A DNA stretch of 64,000 nucleotides, from contig NZ_JPOE01000002.1 in the NCBI RefSeq assembly GCF_000733775.1, positions 62,001 through 126,000 of the forward strand, read 5' to 3'. The notes beneath the pieces were generated by a model that did no database searches, was not told where the DNA came from, and saw only the letters and a program-made list of their open reading frames with translations. Source of the DNA: Thiomonas sp. FB-Cd (lineage in GTDB: Bacteria > Pseudomonadota > Gammaproteobacteria > Burkholderiales > Burkholderiaceae_C). A program made the translations under genes and the position numbers. Within the stretch, counting starts at the first letter, position 1, and each line of letters opens with the position of its first letter. Below, in pieces: positions 37,314-46,783 of the stretch.

Positions 37314-37931
37314 ATGCACATCGTTCTCACCCGTCATGGCGAGGTTGAAGGCATCACGCCGCCACGCTTTCGCGGTCGTATGGAGCTGGCACTTACTGAT
37401 CTGGGCCGACGCCAGGCCACAGCGCTTGGCCAGACCATCGCCACTCAGTTCCAAGCTGCGGCCATCTACACCAGCCCGATGCAGCGCTGCCGCGATACCG
37501 GCGCGGCCATTGCTGCAGCCTGCGGCCTGCCAGCGCAGGTGCAGTCGGGCATCGACGATTTCGACTACGGCGAATGGCAATGGAAAACCCATGAGCAAGC
37601 CCGCGCCGAGTTCCCGCGCGACTTCGCGCTGTGGAAGCAAACTCCCCAGTGGATGCGATTTCCCGGCGGCGAATCCTTGCAGGCGGTGGCGCTGCGCACG
37701 GCCGACGCGCTGCGCGAATTGCTCGCCGGCCATGCCGACGACACCGTGGTGCTGGTGGCGCATGACAGCGTCAACCGCGTGCTGCTGATGCAGGCGCTGG
37801 AGTTGCCGCTTTCAAGCTATTGGCGCATCGAGCAAAGCCCTTGCTGCATCAATGTGCTCGACATCCACGCGGATGCTCAGGTGAGCGTGCACCGGGTCAA
37901 CGATACTGCCCATCTGCGCGGCTTGACCTGA
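37314..37931 (+). CDS. Histidine phosphatase family protein
   Basis: Phosphatase of the phosphoglycerate-mutase-like superfamily, 205 residues. The phosphohistidine motif LTRHGEVEG is at the N-terminus, the second Arg region is SPMQRCRDTGAAIA, the Glu is in DDFDYGEWQW, and the second His is in VLVAHDSVNRVLL. The start at 37314 (MHIVLTRHG) has AAGGAG 6 bases upstream. Similar proteins include alpha-ribazole phosphatases and broad-range sugar phosphatases; the substrate is unknown. Confidence 0.87.
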   Translation: MHIVLTRHGEVEGITPPRFRGRMELALTDLGRRQATALGQTIATQFQAAAIYTSPMQRCRDTGAAIAAACGLPAQVQSGIDDFDYGEWQWKTHEQARAEFPRDFALWKQTPQWMRFPGGESLQAVALRTADALRELLAGHADDTVVLVAHDSVNRVLLMQALELPLSSYWRIEQSPCCINVLDIHADAQVSVHRVNDTAHLRGLT

Positions 37932-38113
37932 GTATGCAGCCCAAGGCGAGCAGACATGAACTAACAATTCGAAACATGCCATCTGCTTCAGCTTTGTTGT
38001 AATGCATCCCAGGAGATGACATCCTCCTGACCCCAACCGCCTCCAGGCTGATGATGTCTGTTCTGCGCTCCGTGTCGCCACGCTGCGCGTCGGACCATGC
38101 CGAGGAGACGACG

Positions 38114-38488
38114 ATGTCCGCCACCAAGCCCTGCCCGTTCTGCCAGATCACAGAACCGGTACTGCGCAACAATCTGGCCTATGCGATTTTCGATCGCGAC
38201 CCGGTGACTCCGGGGCACATGCTCATCATTCCCTATCGCCATGTGGCCGACTGGTTCGACACTACCTGGGACGAGAAGCGAAGCCTGCTCGCGCTGGCCG
38301 ACAACGCCCGCACCCTGCTCAAGCGCGAGCACGACGCCGACGGCTTCAACCTCGGCGTGAACTGCGGACTGGCCGCCGGCCAGAGCATTCTCCACGTTCA
38401 TCTGCATCTCATCCCCCGCTACCACGGTGACATGGACGACCCGCTGGGCGGTGTACGCGGCGTGATCCCGGCGCGGCAGAAATACTGA
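38114..38488 (+). CDS. HIT family hydrolase
   Basis: Nucleotide hydrolase or transferase of the histidine-triad family, 124 residues. It starts at 38114 (MSATKPCPFCQI) with GAGGAG upstream. It contains AYAIFDRDPVTPGHMLIIPY and the catalytic triad in SILHVHLHLIPRYHGD. The CPFC pair near the N-terminus may bind zinc, as in many HIT proteins. Its stop overlaps the MFS start by one base, so the two are co-expressed. Confidence 0.9.
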   Translation: MSATKPCPFCQITEPVLRNNLAYAIFDRDPVTPGHMLIIPYRHVADWFDTTWDEKRSLLALADNARTLLKREHDADGFNLGVNCGLAAGQSILHVHLHLIPRYHGDMDDPLGGVRGVIPARQKY

Positions 38489-39717
38489 TGCGGGCGCCCG
38501 ATCTCGACGCTGTCGACGGCTCACCAGTGAGCCCGGCACGCAAGCGCCAGGCGTTGGCCTTCGTGCTGACGATCGGCGTGCTCAGCTTGTTCGCCGACTG
38601 CACTTACGAAGGTTCGCGCAGCGTCCTCGGCCCCTATCTCGGTCTGCTCGGCGCTTCGGCCCTTGTCATCAGCAGTGTCAGCGGGCTTGGCGAACTGGCG
38701 GGGTATGCGCTGCGTTTGCTGTCGGGTCGCGCCGCTGATCGAACCCAGGCTTTCTGGCCCATCATCCTTGTGGGTTACAGCGTGCAGATGCTGTCAGTGC
38801 CGGCGTTGGCGTTGGCCCACACCTGGCCCCAGGCCGCCTTGCTGCTCGTGCTCGAGCGCATTGGCAAAGGCCTGCGCAACCCGCCGCGCGACGCCTTGCT
38901 GGCGCATGCCGGGCAGAGCCTGGGCGGCTACGGCTGGGCTTTCGGCCTGCACGAAGCGCTGGACCAGACCGGCGCCGTGCTCGGGCCGCTACTCGTGGCG
39001 GCGGTCTTGCTGTGGCAGCATGACTACCGCCTGGTTTACGGTTTGTTGCTCATCCCCGCGCTCATCAATCTGACCCTGGTGCTCAGGGCCAGACACACCT
39101 ACCCACGGCCGCAAGATCTGGAGCCGACGCCGCGGCCCGACGCCGCACCGAGCAGAACCTATGGTCGCGGCTTCTGGCTGTACCTGGTGGCAGCCTGCCT
39201 GGTGGCCGCCGGCTTCGCCGACTATCCGCTTTTGGCCTACCACCTGCATCGATACGATGCCTTGCCCGGCACATGGATTGCCGAGGCCTATGCCCTGGCG
39301 ATGGCGGTGTCGGGCGGTGGTTCGCTGTTGCTGGGCCGCTGGTTCGATCGCATCGGCACCCGCCTGTTGCTGCCGCTCACCGTGGCCGGTGCGCTGTTCG
39401 CGCCGCTGGTGTTTCTCGCCGGGCCGATGTGGGCCTGGCTCGGCGTGGCGTTGTGGGGCCTGGGCATGGGTGTGCACGAGTCCATCATTCCGGCCGCCCT
39501 GGCGCTGCGCGTTAACCCGCAACGCCGCGCCTCGGCCTACGGCCTGTTCACTGCCGCCTACGGCATCGCCTGGTTTGGTGGCAGCGTGGTCATCGGCCTG
39601 CTTTATCCAGTGTCGCTGGACTGGCTGGTGGTGTTCTGTCTCGGCACACAGTTGGCCGCTTTGCCGCTGTTCGCCAGCTTGGCTGCGAGCGACGCACAAC
39701 TGAAACACTCGCCGTAA
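38488..39717 (+). CDS. MFS transporter
   Basis: Major facilitator superfamily permease, 409 residues with about 11-12 predicted helices. Visible segments include IGVLSLFADCTYEGSRSVLG, the loop LLSGRAADRTQ (the usual 2-3 loop motif), ERIGKGLRNPPRDALLAHAG and a second-half repeat LLLGRWFDRIGTRLLLPLTV. The substrate cannot be inferred. Its start codon is part of the HIT stop (TGATG). The IS element begins 79 bp after its stop. Confidence 0.85.
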   Translation: MRAPDLDAVDGSPVSPARKRQALAFVLTIGVLSLFADCTYEGSRSVLGPYLGLLGASALVISSVSGLGELAGYALRLLSGRAADRTQAFWPIILVGYSVQMLSVPALALAHTWPQAALLLVLERIGKGLRNPPRDALLAHAGQSLGGYGWAFGLHEALDQTGAVLGPLLVAAVLLWQHDYRLVYGLLLIPALINLTLVLRARHTYPRPQDLEPTPRPDAAPSRTYGRGFWLYLVAACLVAAGFADYPLLAYHLHRYDALPGTWIAEAYALAMAVSGGGSLLLGRWFDRIGTRLLLPLTVAGALFAPLVFLAGPMWAWLGVALWGLGMGVHESIIPAALALRVNPQRRASAYGLFTAAYGIAWFGGSVVIGLLYPVSLDWLVVFCLGTQLAALPLFASLAASDAQLKHSP

Positions 39718-39796
39718 CCACGGCGCCACTCATGGCAGCTTATGCGTATATTGCGATGTCATCGCGTATGGCGCATCTTGCCTATTTCCCGCACCC

Positions 39797-39814
39797 TAGG
39801 AGACCGTCGGACTT
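39797..39814 (+). repeat. IS left inverted repeat
   Basis: TAGGAGACCGTCGGACTT. It matches the reverse complement of the right end except at two positions. Confidence 0.88.
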
Positions 39815-39975
39815 GAGCCCGAGGGGCGGGGGTGGCGGCGGTGAGCCGCGCGGTTTATGCGCGGCCAGGCACGCCGCCAGCGTCTTCATCACTTGCACAG
39901 GCTCCTGGGCGGCCCGTTGGGGCGCAGAGCAGGTCGTGCGGGGCGCGATCTGGGCGCACTTTCCCTCTTTGCTCG

Positions 39976-41331
39976 TCACCCGGCGCGCAGCACATGCATG
40001 CGCTTGATGTTCCAGGCCATGGTCACGAGGTTCCACTCGCCTCGCGCCTTGTGCAGCCCGCGCATGCTCATCTGACGCCAGCCCATGACGTGCTTGATGA
40101 TGCCGAACACGGGCTCGACGGTCTGCTTGCGCAGTTTGTACAGCGCCCGGCCTGCCTGTGTGCACAGGCGGTGGGCCATGTTGGCGACCGGCTCCGCAGT
40201 TCGCGGCGCGTCGGGGTCGGGCCCAAACCGTTCGGCCAGGGGCACGTGATGCGACTCGCGCTTCATCGCCAGCAGCGGCTCGATTCCCGCCTGCACGCAG
40301 GCGAGCACGTTCGCCTGGCTGCAAAAACCGTTGTCGGCAACGAGGGTCTGCACGTTGCCAAGCGCCCCGGGCAACGCCGCAATCTGCTCGAGCGTGGACA
40401 CCACTTCGCGCTTGTCATTGCAGGCCTGCGTGACGTGCGCGGTGACCACCATCATCGTCTCGATGTCCACGCCGGCCTGGGCGTTGTAGCTCTGCTCGAA
40501 GCCGCCGCCGGACACCGGCATGATGCGCGACTCCTCGTCCGTCAGGTTGACCTGGTCGCTGTCCTGGGGTCCGGCCTGGGGCGGCTCAGGGTCCCGCCCG
40601 CGCGGCTTCTTCCCGGCCTCGCGCTGGGCCCGGCGCTTGGCCTCTTTGGTCTCGAACTCCTGCTGCTCCGCTTTGAATCGTTCGGCGGCGCGTTGCGCAA
40701 TCTTGGCCTTGGCCTGCGCGATGGCGCTCAGGCGGTCCTCGCGGCGCGCGATCTCGGCGGGCACATCCATGCCATCGGGCGCGCTGGAGCGATCATCCTT
40801 CTCCGCCCGCGCCAACAGGTCCTGGACTTCCTGGCGCAACTGCGCCTCGATCTTGTTGGCATGCCCCCACGACAGCGCCTTGTGCTTGCTCGCGCTGGCT
40901 CGGATCTTGGTGCCGTCCAGCGCAATGTGCCCGAGCTTGAGCAACTTCATCTCGCGCGCCAGCACCAGCACCTGCACGAACAGCGCCTCGATCTCCTTCA
41001 GAAAGCGCCGCCGGAACGCGGCCAGCGTATCGTGGTCCGGATGCGTATTGGCCGCCACAAAGCGGAACGCCACCGAGTCGTAGGTCGCGCGTTCGATCTT
41101 GCGGCTCGAATGCACCCCGTTGGCATACCCGTAGATCAGCAGTCCCAGCAGCACCGCAGGGTGATGCGCGGCCGAACCCCGGCCCGCGTACTGCTTGACC
41201 AAATCGTCCAGATCGAGCCGATCAATCACTTCGACAACAAAGCGCGCGAGGTGATCACTGGGCAACCACTCGTCCACCGACGGCGGCAGAAGGTAGGCCG
41301 TGTCTCGATCAACACAAACAAAGCGACTCAT
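39976..41331 (-). CDS. IS1182-family transposase
   Basis: DDE transposase of 451 residues. The N-terminal DUF772-type domain has LLPPSVDEWLPSDHLARFVV, HPAVLLGLLIYGYANGVHSS and HDTLAAFRRRFL. HIALDGTKIRASASKHKALS carries the first catalytic Asp. A charged Glu/Ala/Lys coiled-coil insert (about 180-250) and YNAQAGVDIETMMVV, LVADNGFCSQANV, then the C-terminal QTVEPVFGIIKHVMGWRQMS (Glu), complete the catalytic core. It is full length and has no frameshift. Confidence 0.93.
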   Translation of the reverse strand: MSRFVCVDRDTAYLLPPSVDEWLPSDHLARFVVEVIDRLDLDDLVKQYAGRGSAAHHPAVLLGLLIYGYANGVHSSRKIERATYDSVAFRFVAANTHPDHDTLAAFRRRFLKEIEALFVQVLVLAREMKLLKLGHIALDGTKIRASASKHKALSWGHANKIEAQLRQEVQDLLARAEKDDRSSAPDGMDVPAEIARREDRLSAIAQAKAKIAQRAAERFKAEQQEFETKEAKRRAQREAGKKPRGRDPEPPQAGPQDSDQVNLTDEESRIMPVSGGGFEQSYNAQAGVDIETMMVVTAHVTQACNDKREVVSTLEQIAALPGALGNVQTLVADNGFCSQANVLACVQAGIEPLLAMKRESHHVPLAERFGPDPDAPRTAEPVANMAHRLCTQAGRALYKLRKQTVEPVFGIIKHVMGWRQMSMRGLHKARGEWNLVTMAWNIKRMHVLRAG

Positions 41332-41396
41332 CGCGAGGAACTCCTCAATGGACTGTCGCCATTGTCTCGGATCGAACCATCAGGCGAAAGCCTGGA

Positions 41397-41414
41397 AAGT
41401 CCGACAGCCTCCTA
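41397..41414 (-). repeat. IS right inverted repeat
   Basis: On the minus strand it reads TAGGAGGCTGTCGGACTT. Its outer tip is 9 bp before the MoxR start codon at 41424. Confidence 0.88.
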
Positions 41415-41423
41415 GCCTGGATC

Positions 41424-42401
<978 letters not shown>

Positions 42402-42405
42402 GCGC

Positions 42406-43425
42406 ATGATGGCGTGGGTCGATGATGTGCTCCGGACGGTGCGTCGGACACTGCGCGCTCCCGCGGCCCCAGACGCCGCGCGTCCCTTGCTGCCTGCCGA
42501 TGACGCAGCCGCGCTGATCGCTCAGGCGCGTGGAGCGCGCACGATGCCTGTGAGTCGGCCGGTCGGACAGCGCGCCTCGGGCGACAGCCTCTCAGCCTGG
42601 ATGGGACGCGGGCTGGACTATGCCGAAAGCCGCGTCTACCAACCCGGCGACGACCTGCGCGATCTGCACTGGCGGCTGCTGGCGCGCACCGGCAAGCCCT
42701 ACATCAAAGTGCATCAGGAGGAGCACGCGCCGGCGACGCATGTGCTGCTCGACCTGCACCCCGGCATGGCGTTCGGCACGCGGCTGCGTACCAAGGCGGA
42801 GCAGGCGGCGCGCATGGCCCTGCTCGCTTGCGCGACCCTGGCGCTGGCCGCCGAAGGCGCATCCGGCGCCATGGGGCTGACGCTGTGGCGGCACGTGCCG
42901 CGCGCTCTGGATCTGGGCCGCGGTCTACCGGCGATGCAACGCTTGGCACGGGTGCTGGAGCAGGAACGGGTTGTGCCTGCGGCGAAGTCGGATCTGGATG
43001 CAGCCCCCCCGGACGTGGCAGCAGCTTTCGAGACCTGGGCGCAGCGTCTGGTACGAACCCTGCCCAACGGCTCGCGCCTGGTGCTGGTGAGCGACGCTGC
43101 GGGTTGGGATGTGCCTGGGGTCGACTCCGCGCTCTGGGCCTTGCGCAGCCGTGCCGAGGTGCTGGTGCTGCTGGTGCGTGACCCGGTGGAATACGCCCTG
43201 CCGTCAGGAGACGCACTGGCTGCAGCCACCTTCGTTGATCTGCTGCAGCGGCAAACCGGCACCTTGCCAGGAGATGACGCGTTACGCACCACATTCACCC
43301 GCCTTGCGCTGCAGCGCCGTGACGCTCTGCTGGCTCGTTGGCGCGCACATGGCCTCATCTGCCTTGAGGCAGGGGTGGAACAGGCCGATTCCGACGTGCT
43401 GCGCGTGCTACGGCAAGTCGTTTGA
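42406..43425 (+). CDS. DUF58 domain protein
   Basis: 339 residues of the DUF58 family, the regular partner of MoxR ATPases. RGLDYAESRVYQPGDDLRDL then HWRLLARTGKPYIKVHQEEH is the DUF58 signature (about 65-105). The rest resembles a VWA-like fold lacking a proper metal site (VLLDLHPGMAFG). The gene starts 4 bp after moxR; a second ATG three bases on is possible. Confidence 0.88.
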   Translation: MMAWVDDVLRTVRRTLRAPAAPDAARPLLPADDAAALIAQARGARTMPVSRPVGQRASGDSLSAWMGRGLDYAESRVYQPGDDLRDLHWRLLARTGKPYIKVHQEEHAPATHVLLDLHPGMAFGTRLRTKAEQAARMALLACATLALAAEGASGAMGLTLWRHVPRALDLGRGLPAMQRLARVLEQERVVPAAKSDLDAAPPDVAAAFETWAQRLVRTLPNGSRLVLVSDAAGWDVPGVDSALWALRSRAEVLVLLVRDPVEYALPSGDALAAATFVDLLQRQTGTLPGDDALRTTFTRLALQRRDALLARWRAHGLICLEAGVEQADSDVLRVLRQVV

Positions 43426-43434
43426 GAACTTGGC

Positions 43435-43962
43435 ATGGACCGCATCGCCGCACTGGCTGACATCATCCCTCCCGCACCGCCGCCCCCATTGCCGCCGGCC
43501 GCGTGGTGGCAACTGCCTGCTGTGTGGCTGGCCGCCGTGATCGTCACGCTCGTCGTCGGGTGGGCCTTACTCTGGCTGCACCGCAGCCGGCGCTGGCGAC
43601 GGCTGGGCGATGCTGTCGCGCAGATCTCGCTTGGATCCGCCAACAACCCTGGAGCGGTGAACATGGCGCACAGGGCAACCGCACTTGCCGCGCAATTGCG
43701 CGCCGTGTTACCCGAGAGCGATTGGCCGTCGGCATTGCGCCTAACGCTGGATACTTTGCGCTTTGCACCGAGGTCAGCAACAGAAGCGCTAGCCGCGCTG
43801 CAACAAGTGGCCGCTGCCATCCAAGCCGCCAGCTGTCAGGCAGCGCGTGCCGCTTGGAGGCCGTCAAACCCGGCACAAGCCGTGTTTGCCCGAGCGTTAC
43901 GCCATATGGCCCAGGACGCTGCGCGACCAACGTCACCGATTCAGGCACAGATCAGAGCATGA
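43435..43962 (+). CDS. DUF4381 domain membrane protein
   Basis: 175 residues. A Pro-rich N-terminus (IPPAPPPPLPPAAWWQLPAV) leads into one membrane helix (about 23-45, LAAVIVTLVVGWALLWLH), then a cytoplasmic helical domain. This layout and position between DUF58 and the first VWA gene match DUF4381. Its stop overlaps the next start by ATGA. Confidence 0.8.
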   Translation: MDRIAALADIIPPAPPPPLPPAAWWQLPAVWLAAVIVTLVVGWALLWLHRSRRWRRLGDAVAQISLGSANNPGAVNMAHRATALAAQLRAVLPESDWPSALRLTLDTLRFAPRSATEALAALQQVAAAIQAASCQAARAAWRPSNPAQAVFARALRHMAQDAARPTSPIQAQIRA

Positions 43963-44984
43963 AAATCGCTGCGGAACTCACCGGATTTTTGACGGCGTTG
44001 CACTGGGCGCAGCCCTTGGCCTTGCTTGCCCTGCCGTTGGTGCTTCTGCCCCTGTTCGCGGCCAGGCGCGGGGGCGAGCCGACATCGGCGCAGGCACCCC
44101 AACTCCTGCATCCAGACCTGCACGGTTTGTTGCAACAACCTCGCCCAATCCGTAGGCCACGGCTCGTTCCATGGCTGCGCACGCTGGCGCTGGCAGCCTT
44201 CGTCGTCGCGCTGGCACAGCCGCAGCGTCTGGGGGCGTGGATCGCCTCGGCTCCCGAGGGTCGCGACATCGTGGTGCTGCTCGACACCTCGCTGACCATG
44301 AGCCTGCGCGATCTGCAGTGGGATGGTCAATCCGCCTCGCGGCTCGCCGTGGCGCAGCAGGTGTTCGCGCGCTTCGCTGCCAACCGCACGGGCGACCGCT
44401 TTACACTGATTGCGTTCGGCAGCCATGCTGCCTCCTTGCTGCCGCCCACGTTCGACGTGCGCATGGCCGGGCAGATGGCGGGGCTGCTGAGCGTTGGGCA
44501 ATTGGGGAACGACACCGCACTGGGCGACGCCATTGCACTCGCGTTGCGTCAGGTGCAGCCGCAGCGTGGGCTGCACCCCATCCTCATCTTGTATTCCGAC
44601 GGCGGCGTAAGCAATACCGGCAGCATCAGCCCGGCTGACGCCGTGGCGCTGGCACGGCATCAGGGGGTCAAGATTTATGCCGTCGAGGTTGGCCCCAGCG
44701 CTGACACCGGAACGCCTTACACCGTCCCTGCCTATTCCGGGCCGCAGCCCGATATGCGCCTGATCGCGCAGGCCACCGGCGGGCGCTTCTACTTTGCCGC
44801 CAGCCCCGGCGCGCAAGAGGCGGCGGTCCGCGACATCGGTGCGCTTAACCCACGGCTGCATCCCCCACCCACACGACGCGCGGTACAACCTTTGTACGTT
44901 TGGCCCTTGCTCCTCGGTGCGGCGCTATGGTTGCTGGCGGCATTTGCCGACGACGGTTTGTGGCGACGGAGGCTGCGACCATGA
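43959..44984 (+). CDS. VWA-domain membrane protein (BatA-like)
   Basis: 341 residues. Two N-terminal helices (about 20-38 and 68-86) precede a von Willebrand A domain beginning DIVVLLDTSLTMSLRD, whose DTSLT supplies the metal site (DxSxS type with Thr). LIAFGSHAASLLPPTFDVR, GNDTALGDAIALALRQ and ILIYSDGG follow. A C-terminal helix (about 315-332) ends the protein. The start at 43959 is set by the ATGA overlap. It is probably a membrane-anchored partner of the MoxR ATPase. Confidence 0.88.
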   Translation: MKIAAELTGFLTALHWAQPLALLALPLVLLPLFAARRGGEPTSAQAPQLLHPDLHGLLQQPRPIRRPRLVPWLRTLALAAFVVALAQPQRLGAWIASAPEGRDIVVLLDTSLTMSLRDLQWDGQSASRLAVAQQVFARFAANRTGDRFTLIAFGSHAASLLPPTFDVRMAGQMAGLLSVGQLGNDTALGDAIALALRQVQPQRGLHPILILYSDGGVSNTGSISPADAVALARHQGVKIYAVEVGPSADTGTPYTVPAYSGPQPDMRLIAQATGGRFYFAASPGAQEAAVRDIGALNPRLHPPPTRRAVQPLYVWPLLLGAALWLLAAFADDGLWRRRLRP

Positions 44985-46783
44985 CCGGGTGGAGTGGGTT
45001 GTGGTCACAACCCTGGTTCTGGTCGCGCCCTTGGGGGTTTGGACTCCTTGCCATGCCGGTTGTGCTTGCCTTGTTGCGGCTGGCAAGGGCGCAGCAACAG
45101 CGCGCGCAGGCACTGGCTTATGCCGACGCCCCCTTGCTGCCATTCGCCACCCGTCAGCCTGGACGACGTGCCGCAAGGGGCGCCGTGGTCTTCGACCTTG
45201 TGCTGTGGACGCTGCTCGCCTGCGCCGCCGCGGGCCCGCGCCAGCCCTTGCCCACCACGGCGGACGGCGCGCCAACGGGACACCGCATGGCGGTGATGGT
45301 GCTGCTCGACACTGGAGCACAAGCCGCACAGGCCAGCGGCAGCATCAGCCCGCTGGAGCAAGCACGGTTGCTGCTTGCCGGCCTGTGGCCGCGTCTGCAG
45401 GGTGAGCGGCTGGGACTCATGGCTTATGGTTCGCCGCCGAACAGCGCGCGCATCAGCCTGGTGCAACTCCTGCCCCCGACCCATGACGCTGCAATCTTCG
45501 GCCACTTTGCGCGCCTGGCACGCCAAAGTCTGTTGACAACCGACCAAGCGACCACGGCCTTGTCGGGTTTGTTCGACTTGGCGCGTCGACGATTGGCGCA
45601 GCAAGACGTCGCTGGCGAGGCCGCAGCGCTGCTACTCGTCGCAGGCGCGGATGTGCCGATCACAGCAGGCTCCGACCCACGCGCCTTGGGTCGCCAAATG
45701 CGTGCAGCGCGGTTGCCGGTATTTGTGCTCGCCCTGCCAGGCCTCGACACGGCGCAGGCCATCGCTTTGCGTACCCTGGCCGACAGCAGCGGCGGGGTTT
45801 ATGCCGCCGTGCCGCCTGGGCAAACGTCGATTGCAGTATGGACCGACCTGTACGACCGAGGGATTGCTCGCATTCCGGTGGCTCAAACCAACTTGCCGCA
45901 GCAGATCCTGCAATGGCGCGAGCTCTTTGAGCTGTTCCTGCTTCCGGCCTTGTTGCTGATGCTGTGGCGTGATGGGCCGCTTCGTGCGCGGCACCAGCGT
46001 CCTTCCGGCAATCTGCTGCTCCTGATGATGTTCGGCATGCTGGCGACAGCGGTAGTAGCGCCACCCGCTGCACGTGCCGCCATGGCGTCGCCCCAGCAAG
46101 CCTGGACGGCCTGGCAGGCCAAGGACTATGCCCGCGCACAGGCGATCTACGCCGCCTTGCCAGGCTGGAATGCACGCATGGGCGAAGGCGCCGCCGCCTA
46201 TCGCAGCGGGGAATTTCAACGGGCGGCGCAGGCCTGGCAGCGCGCGTTGTTGGATGCGGACACGGCGCAACAACGCTTTGCCGCGTTCTACAACCTGGGC
46301 AATGCGTCGATGCATCTACCGGGCACGACCCTGGAAGCCGTACAGGCATATGATGCCGCGCTGCGCATCCGCCCGCACGACTCCGCCGCGCTGCGCAACG
46401 CGCGGCTGGCACAGCGGCAATACGAAACCCACCACCCGCCCGGCTATCTGGTGGGCATCGCCAAGCGTGGCCCAGCCGTCGCCCAAGGGCGCTTCGGCCG
46501 GCAGTCGTCGGACACACCCTCGCAGATGCGGCACAAGCCGCCGCCGCTGGCTGCGGCGCCACTGCATCAAGCAGAGGTGTTGGCGGCCCAAGGCAAGTTG
46601 GGTACGCTGGCTGCACCGACCAATATCGCGAAGGCCTGGCAGCCCCCGATGCTCGATTGGGCCAGCGCCGACAAGCGCACCCAGCTTTTACGTGACGCAA
46701 CACAGGCGCTTTGGCAGGCGCGCGCAGACATCGACAGCCGTGCCGCACGGGATGCGGCGGCGCAGGAGGGGCGGGCGCAATGA
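44981..46783 (+). CDS. VWA-TPR fusion protein (BatB/BatC-like)
   Basis: 600 residues. Membrane helices near 22-36 and 68-84 lead into a VWA-like domain in which the metal site reads VLLDTGAQAAQ, without the second and third metal ligands, so metal binding is probably lost. A further helix pair lies at about 318-330 and 344-364. A TPR part (about 370-480: AWTAWQAKDYARAQAIYAAL, AAYRSGEFQRAAQAWQRALL, YNLGNASMHLPGTTLEAVQA) and a disordered tail follow. Separate BatB and BatC functions are joined here. ATGA overlaps link it to both neighbours. Confidence 0.85.
   Translation: MTGWSGLWSQPWFWSRPWGFGLLAMPVVLALLRLARAQQQRAQALAYADAPLLPFATRQPGRRAARGAVVFDLVLWTLLACAAAGPRQPLPTTADGAPTGHRMAVMVLLDTGAQAAQASGSISPLEQARLLLAGLWPRLQGERLGLMAYGSPPNSARISLVQLLPPTHDAAIFGHFARLARQSLLTTDQATTALSGLFDLARRRLAQQDVAGEAAALLLVAGADVPITAGSDPRALGRQMRAARLPVFVLALPGLDTAQAIALRTLADSSGGVYAAVPPGQTSIAVWTDLYDRGIARIPVAQTNLPQQILQWRELFELFLLPALLLMLWRDGPLRARHQRPSGNLLLLMMFGMLATAVVAPPAARAAMASPQQAWTAWQAKDYARAQAIYAALPGWNARMGEGAAAYRSGEFQRAAQAWQRALLDADTAQQRFAAFYNLGNASMHLPGTTLEAVQAYDAALRIRPHDSAALRNARLAQRQYETHHPPGYLVGIAKRGPAVAQGRFGRQSSDTPSQMRHKPPPLAAAPLHQAEVLAAQGKLGTLAAPTNIAKAWQPPMLDWASADKRTQLLRDATQALWQARADIDSRAARDAAAQEGRAQ

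Larger units (their letters stand above)
39796..41415 (-). mobile_element. IS1182-like insertion sequence
   Basis: About 1.62 kb holding one transposase gene, with terminal inverted repeats at 39797-39814 and 41397-41414 that match at 16 of 18 positions. CTAG occurs at both outer ends (39796-39799 and 41412-41415), so a 4-bp palindromic target duplication or CTAG-containing tips is likely. The element looks intact. Confidence 0.88.

Noticed and set aside
39832..41415. Long plus-strand open frame of 527 codons over the IS.
   Set aside because: It is antisense to the full-length transposase and has a His/Arg/Leu-rich composition with no motif.
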